Source: an uncultured Rubrivivax sp.
GTDB lineage: Bacteria; Pseudomonadota; Gammaproteobacteria; Burkholderiales; Burkholderiaceae_C
Assembly (NCBI GenBank): GCA_937967345.1
Contig: CALBTN010000022.1
Coordinates: 1-7,963 of the forward strand
Length of the DNA: 7,963 bases
Direction: 5' to 3'
Shown here: piece after piece, positions 6,111 through 7,963 of the stretch
How positions within the stretch are numbered: the first letter of the stretch is position 1
Layout of the letters: each line of letters begins with the position of its first letter
Made by a program: the position numbers and the translations under genes
The notes under the pieces: model-generated
The model's input: the letters and a program-made list of their open reading frames with translations, nothing else
Databases searched by the model: none
Told to the model about the DNA's origin: nothing

Positions 6111-7082
6111 TCAGTCGGCGTACTGCCCCGCGGCCTTGATCGCCGCGCCCCACTTGTTGATCTCGGACTCGACGAACTTCTTGTGGTCGGCCGGGTTCAT
6201 GCGTGCGTCGGTCACCACCACCGCGCCCAGCGCGTCCTGGCGCTTCAGGAACTCGGGATCCTTCAGCGTGGCGCGCAGCGCCGCGTTCAGTTGGTCGGCC
6301 ACCGCCTTGGGCGTGCCCTTGGGCGCGTACAGGCCATGCCAGATGCTGACGTTGAAGCCCTTCAGGCCGGATTCGTCCAGCGTCGGCAGCTTGGCCAGCG
6401 CCGGCGGCGACGGCAGCCGCTTCAGCGTGGTCACCGCGAAGGCCTTGATCTTGCCGCTTTCGATCTGGCCGGTGGTGTTGGTGGTCTGGTCGCACATGAT
6501 GTCGACCTGGCCGCCGAGCAGGTCGCTCATCGCCGGCGCGGTGCCCTTGTACGGCACCGTGGTCATGTCGATCTTCAGGTTTTGCTGAAACAGCAGCCCG
6601 CACAGGTGCGACGCCGACCCCAGCCCGGCGTTGGCCAGGTTGATCTGACCCTTGTTGGCCTCGAGCCACTTGACGAGTTCGGCGTAGTTGTTGGCCGGCA
6701 GTGCGGTCTTGCCGACCAGCGTCATCGGCACGTCGTTGATCAGCCCGAGGTACTCGAAGTCTTCCAGCGGCTTGAACGGCAGCTTGCGGTACAGCGTCGG
6801 CGCGGTCGACATGCCGATGTGGTGCAGCAGCAGCGTGTAGCCGTCGGGTGCCGCTTTGGCCACCTTGTTGGCGCCCAGCGTGCCGCCGGCACCGCCGACG
6901 TTCTCGATCACGATCGTCGCGTTGTTCAGGTTCTTGCGCAAGGCTTCGGCGAAGTCGCGCGCCACCTTGTCGGTGGGCCCGCCGGCCGTGAACGGCACGA
7001 TGATGGTGATCGGCCTGTCGGGAAAGGCCTGTACCGCCAGGCTCAAGGTGGCGGCAGCAAAGGCCAGGGTCAGCTTCTTCAT
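6111..7082 (-). CDS. TctC/Bug-family periplasmic solute-binding protein
   Basis: The 323-residue product is a standard-length member of the Bug receptor family, abundant in Burkholderiales. A Sec signal peptide (MKKLTLAFAAATLSLAVQA, cleavage near residue 19) is followed directly by the family opening FPDRPITIIVPFTAGGPTD. The second ligand-loop motif GGAGGTLGANKVAKAAPDGY (63-82) follows, and the end IKAAGQYAD is typical of the family. Such proteins bind carboxylated ligands in the periplasm. Some feed tripartite tricarboxylate transporters (TctAB), but most are orphans without adjacent membrane subunits, as appears here within the window. Start ATG 7082 is supported by the signal peptide and a GGAG 9 bases upstream. 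It lies 106 bases downstream of a CoA-ligase gene on the same strand, so the two are probably co-transcribed. The ligand is likely the acid activated by that ligase (inference). Confidence 0.93.
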   Translation of the reverse strand: MKKLTLAFAAATLSLAVQAFPDRPITIIVPFTAGGPTDKVARDFAEALRKNLNNATIVIENVGGAGGTLGANKVAKAAPDGYTLLLHHIGMSTAPTLYRKLPFKPLEDFEYLGLINDVPMTLVGKTALPANNYAELVKWLEANKGQINLANAGLGSASHLCGLLFQQNLKIDMTTVPYKGTAPAMSDLLGGQVDIMCDQTTNTTGQIESGKIKAFAVTTLKRLPSPPALAKLPTLDESGLKGFNVSIWHGLYAPKGTPKAVADQLNAALRATLKDPEFLKRQDALGAVVVTDARMNPADHKKFVESEINKWGAAIKAAGQYAD

Positions 7083-7154
7083 GGTCGATGGCTCCGGTCG
7101 ACGGGTGTGAAATCCACGGCGATGGTAGGCACGCCGCATCGCCGTCGCGAGATG

Positions 7155-7176
7155 GAAACTACCCGGGGCTGCCGGG
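7155..7176 (-). terminator. Weak hairpin between CoA-ligase and binding-protein genes
   Basis: On the minus strand CCCGG-CAGCC-CCGGG is followed by TAGTTTC, 13 bases after the ligase stop. The 5-bp stem and short U-rich tail could partially reduce transcription into the binding-protein gene. The stem is short enough to be chance in this composition. Confidence 0.3.
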
Positions 7177-7188
7177 CTTCACAGGCTC

Positions 7189-7963
7189 TCAGTTGATCTG
7201 CCGCAAGTCGTCGATCACCTTGCCGTCGTTGGGCAAGGCGCCGGGCGCGACCAGCGCGACTTCGCCGCGCAGCTTGGTCAGCTCGCGCAGGCTGGCGGCG
7301 ATCGCGTCGGCCAGGCCTTCGGGCGCGCCGGCCACTTCGGCGCGCAGCGTCATGCGGTCGTTGGCCAGTTCGCCTTCGACCACCAGGCGCGCGCGCTGCA
7401 CCTCGGGGTGGCGCTTGGTGAGCTCGGCCACCTGTGCGGCGTGCACGAACATGCCGCGCACCTTGGCGGTCTGGTCGGCGCGGCCCAGCCAGCCCCTGAT
7501 GCGCGCATTGCTGCGCCCGGTCGGGCAGCGCCCGGGCAGGATCGCGCTCAGGTCGCCGGTGCCGAAACGAATCAGCGGGTAGTCGGGGTTCAGCGTGGTG
7601 ACGACCACCTCGCCGACCTCGCCATCGGCCACCGGCTCGCCGCTGCCGGGGCGCACGATCTCGACGATCACGCCTTCGTCGAGCACCAGGCCTTCGCGCG
7701 CCGCGGTCTCGTAGGCGACGAGCCCGAGGTCGGCGGTGCCGTAGCTCTGGTAGGCCTCGATGCCGCGTGCGCGCCAGGCGTCGCGCAGCGCCGCCGGAAA
7801 GGCTTCGCCGCCGACCGATGCGCGGCGCAAGGCGGGCAGCGCGATGCCGGCTTCGTCGGCCTTGTCCAGCGCGATGCGCAGGAAACTGGGCGTGCCGGCG
7901 TAGGCGTCGGCGCGCAGCTCGCTCATCGCCTGCAGTTGCAGCTCGGTGTTGCCCACGCCACCC
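7189..7963 (-). CDS. Phenylacetate-CoA ligase-like AMP-dependent acyl-CoA synthetase (partial, C-terminal part)
   Basis: The last 257 residues are visible; the N-terminus lies beyond the right edge. The sequence follows the PaaK-type branch of ANL adenylating enzymes, which activate carboxylic acids to CoA thioesters with ATP. AYAGTPSFLRIALDKADEAG and SVGGEAFPAALRDAW are typical of the N-domain. SYGTADLG corresponds to the YGxxE-type adenine-binding motif but has Asp/Leu after Ala rather than Glu. GEVGEVVVTTLNPDYPLIRFGTGDLS is the stretch containing the ribose-binding Asp. GRADQTAKVRGMFVHAAQV is the hinge and start of the C-domain, and DGKVIDDLR near the end carries the predicted catalytic Lys. 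The CPTGR segment has one Cys where PaaK relatives often have two (CxCGR). The substrate cannot be read from the sequence; an aromatic or other organic acid is likely. The neighbouring downstream Bug-type binding protein fits an uptake-and-activation pair. Confidence 0.9.
   Translation of the reverse strand, partial: GGVGNTELQLQAMSELRADAYAGTPSFLRIALDKADEAGIALPALRRASVGGEAFPAALRDAWRARGIEAYQSYGTADLGLVAYETAAREGLVLDEGVIVEIVRPGSGEPVADGEVGEVVVTTLNPDYPLIRFGTGDLSAILPGRCPTGRSNARIRGWLGRADQTAKVRGMFVHAAQVAELTKRHPEVQRARLVVEGELANDRMTLRAEVAGAPEGLADAIAASLRELTKLRGEVALVAPGALPNDGKVIDDLRQIN

Noticed and set aside
6051..7196. 381-codon plus-strand frame over the solute-binding protein gene
   Set aside because: It is the antisense shadow of a clear TctC-family gene and lacks features of its own.

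Overview
The window is very GC-rich, with strong G/C preference at third codon positions. Its gene families (a Bug/TctC periplasmic binding protein, a PaaK-like CoA ligase, a PlpD-like patatin, a dCACHE signalling protein) point to a betaproteobacterium, most likely in the Burkholderiales. This is an inference from family content and composition; no rRNA or other phylogenetic marker is present.

Layout, left to right. Positions 1-1250 (minus) hold the N-terminal 416 residues of a membrane sensor: TM, periplasmic double CACHE, TM, then the start of a coiled coil. Its output domain lies beyond the left edge. Its start codon overlaps the 3' end of a single-domain response-regulator-like gene (1222-1647, minus), so the two are probably translationally coupled parts of one signalling pathway. 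A gap of about 580 bases contains no convincing gene but has a perfect 13-bp inverted repeat. Next on the minus strand are a small exported protein built from 34-residue repeats (2226-2585) and a ChaC-type gamma-glutamylcyclotransferase (2889-3494). Divergent from chaC, separated by less than 80 bases, is the only plus-strand gene: a 763-residue patatin-POTRA-beta-barrel protein of the type Vd (PlpD) autotransporter class (3540-5831).

The intergenic stretch 5832-6110 lies between the convergent 3' ends of the patatin gene and the TctC-type gene. It carries a terminator-like hairpin and a striking long palindrome (5932-6055) built from mirrored CGCAGAG units, which looks like a short interspersed repeat. 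The right end has a minus-strand pair: the C-terminal 257 residues of a phenylacetate-CoA-ligase-like enzyme (continuing past the right edge), followed 106 bases later by a TctC/Bug solute-binding protein. They plausibly work together in capture and CoA activation of an organic, perhaps aromatic, acid.

I see no tRNA, rRNA, CRISPR array, transposase, integrase or phage gene. All recognised genes belong to known families. The least explained items are the palindrome, the 34-residue-repeat exported protein and the degenerate receiver.
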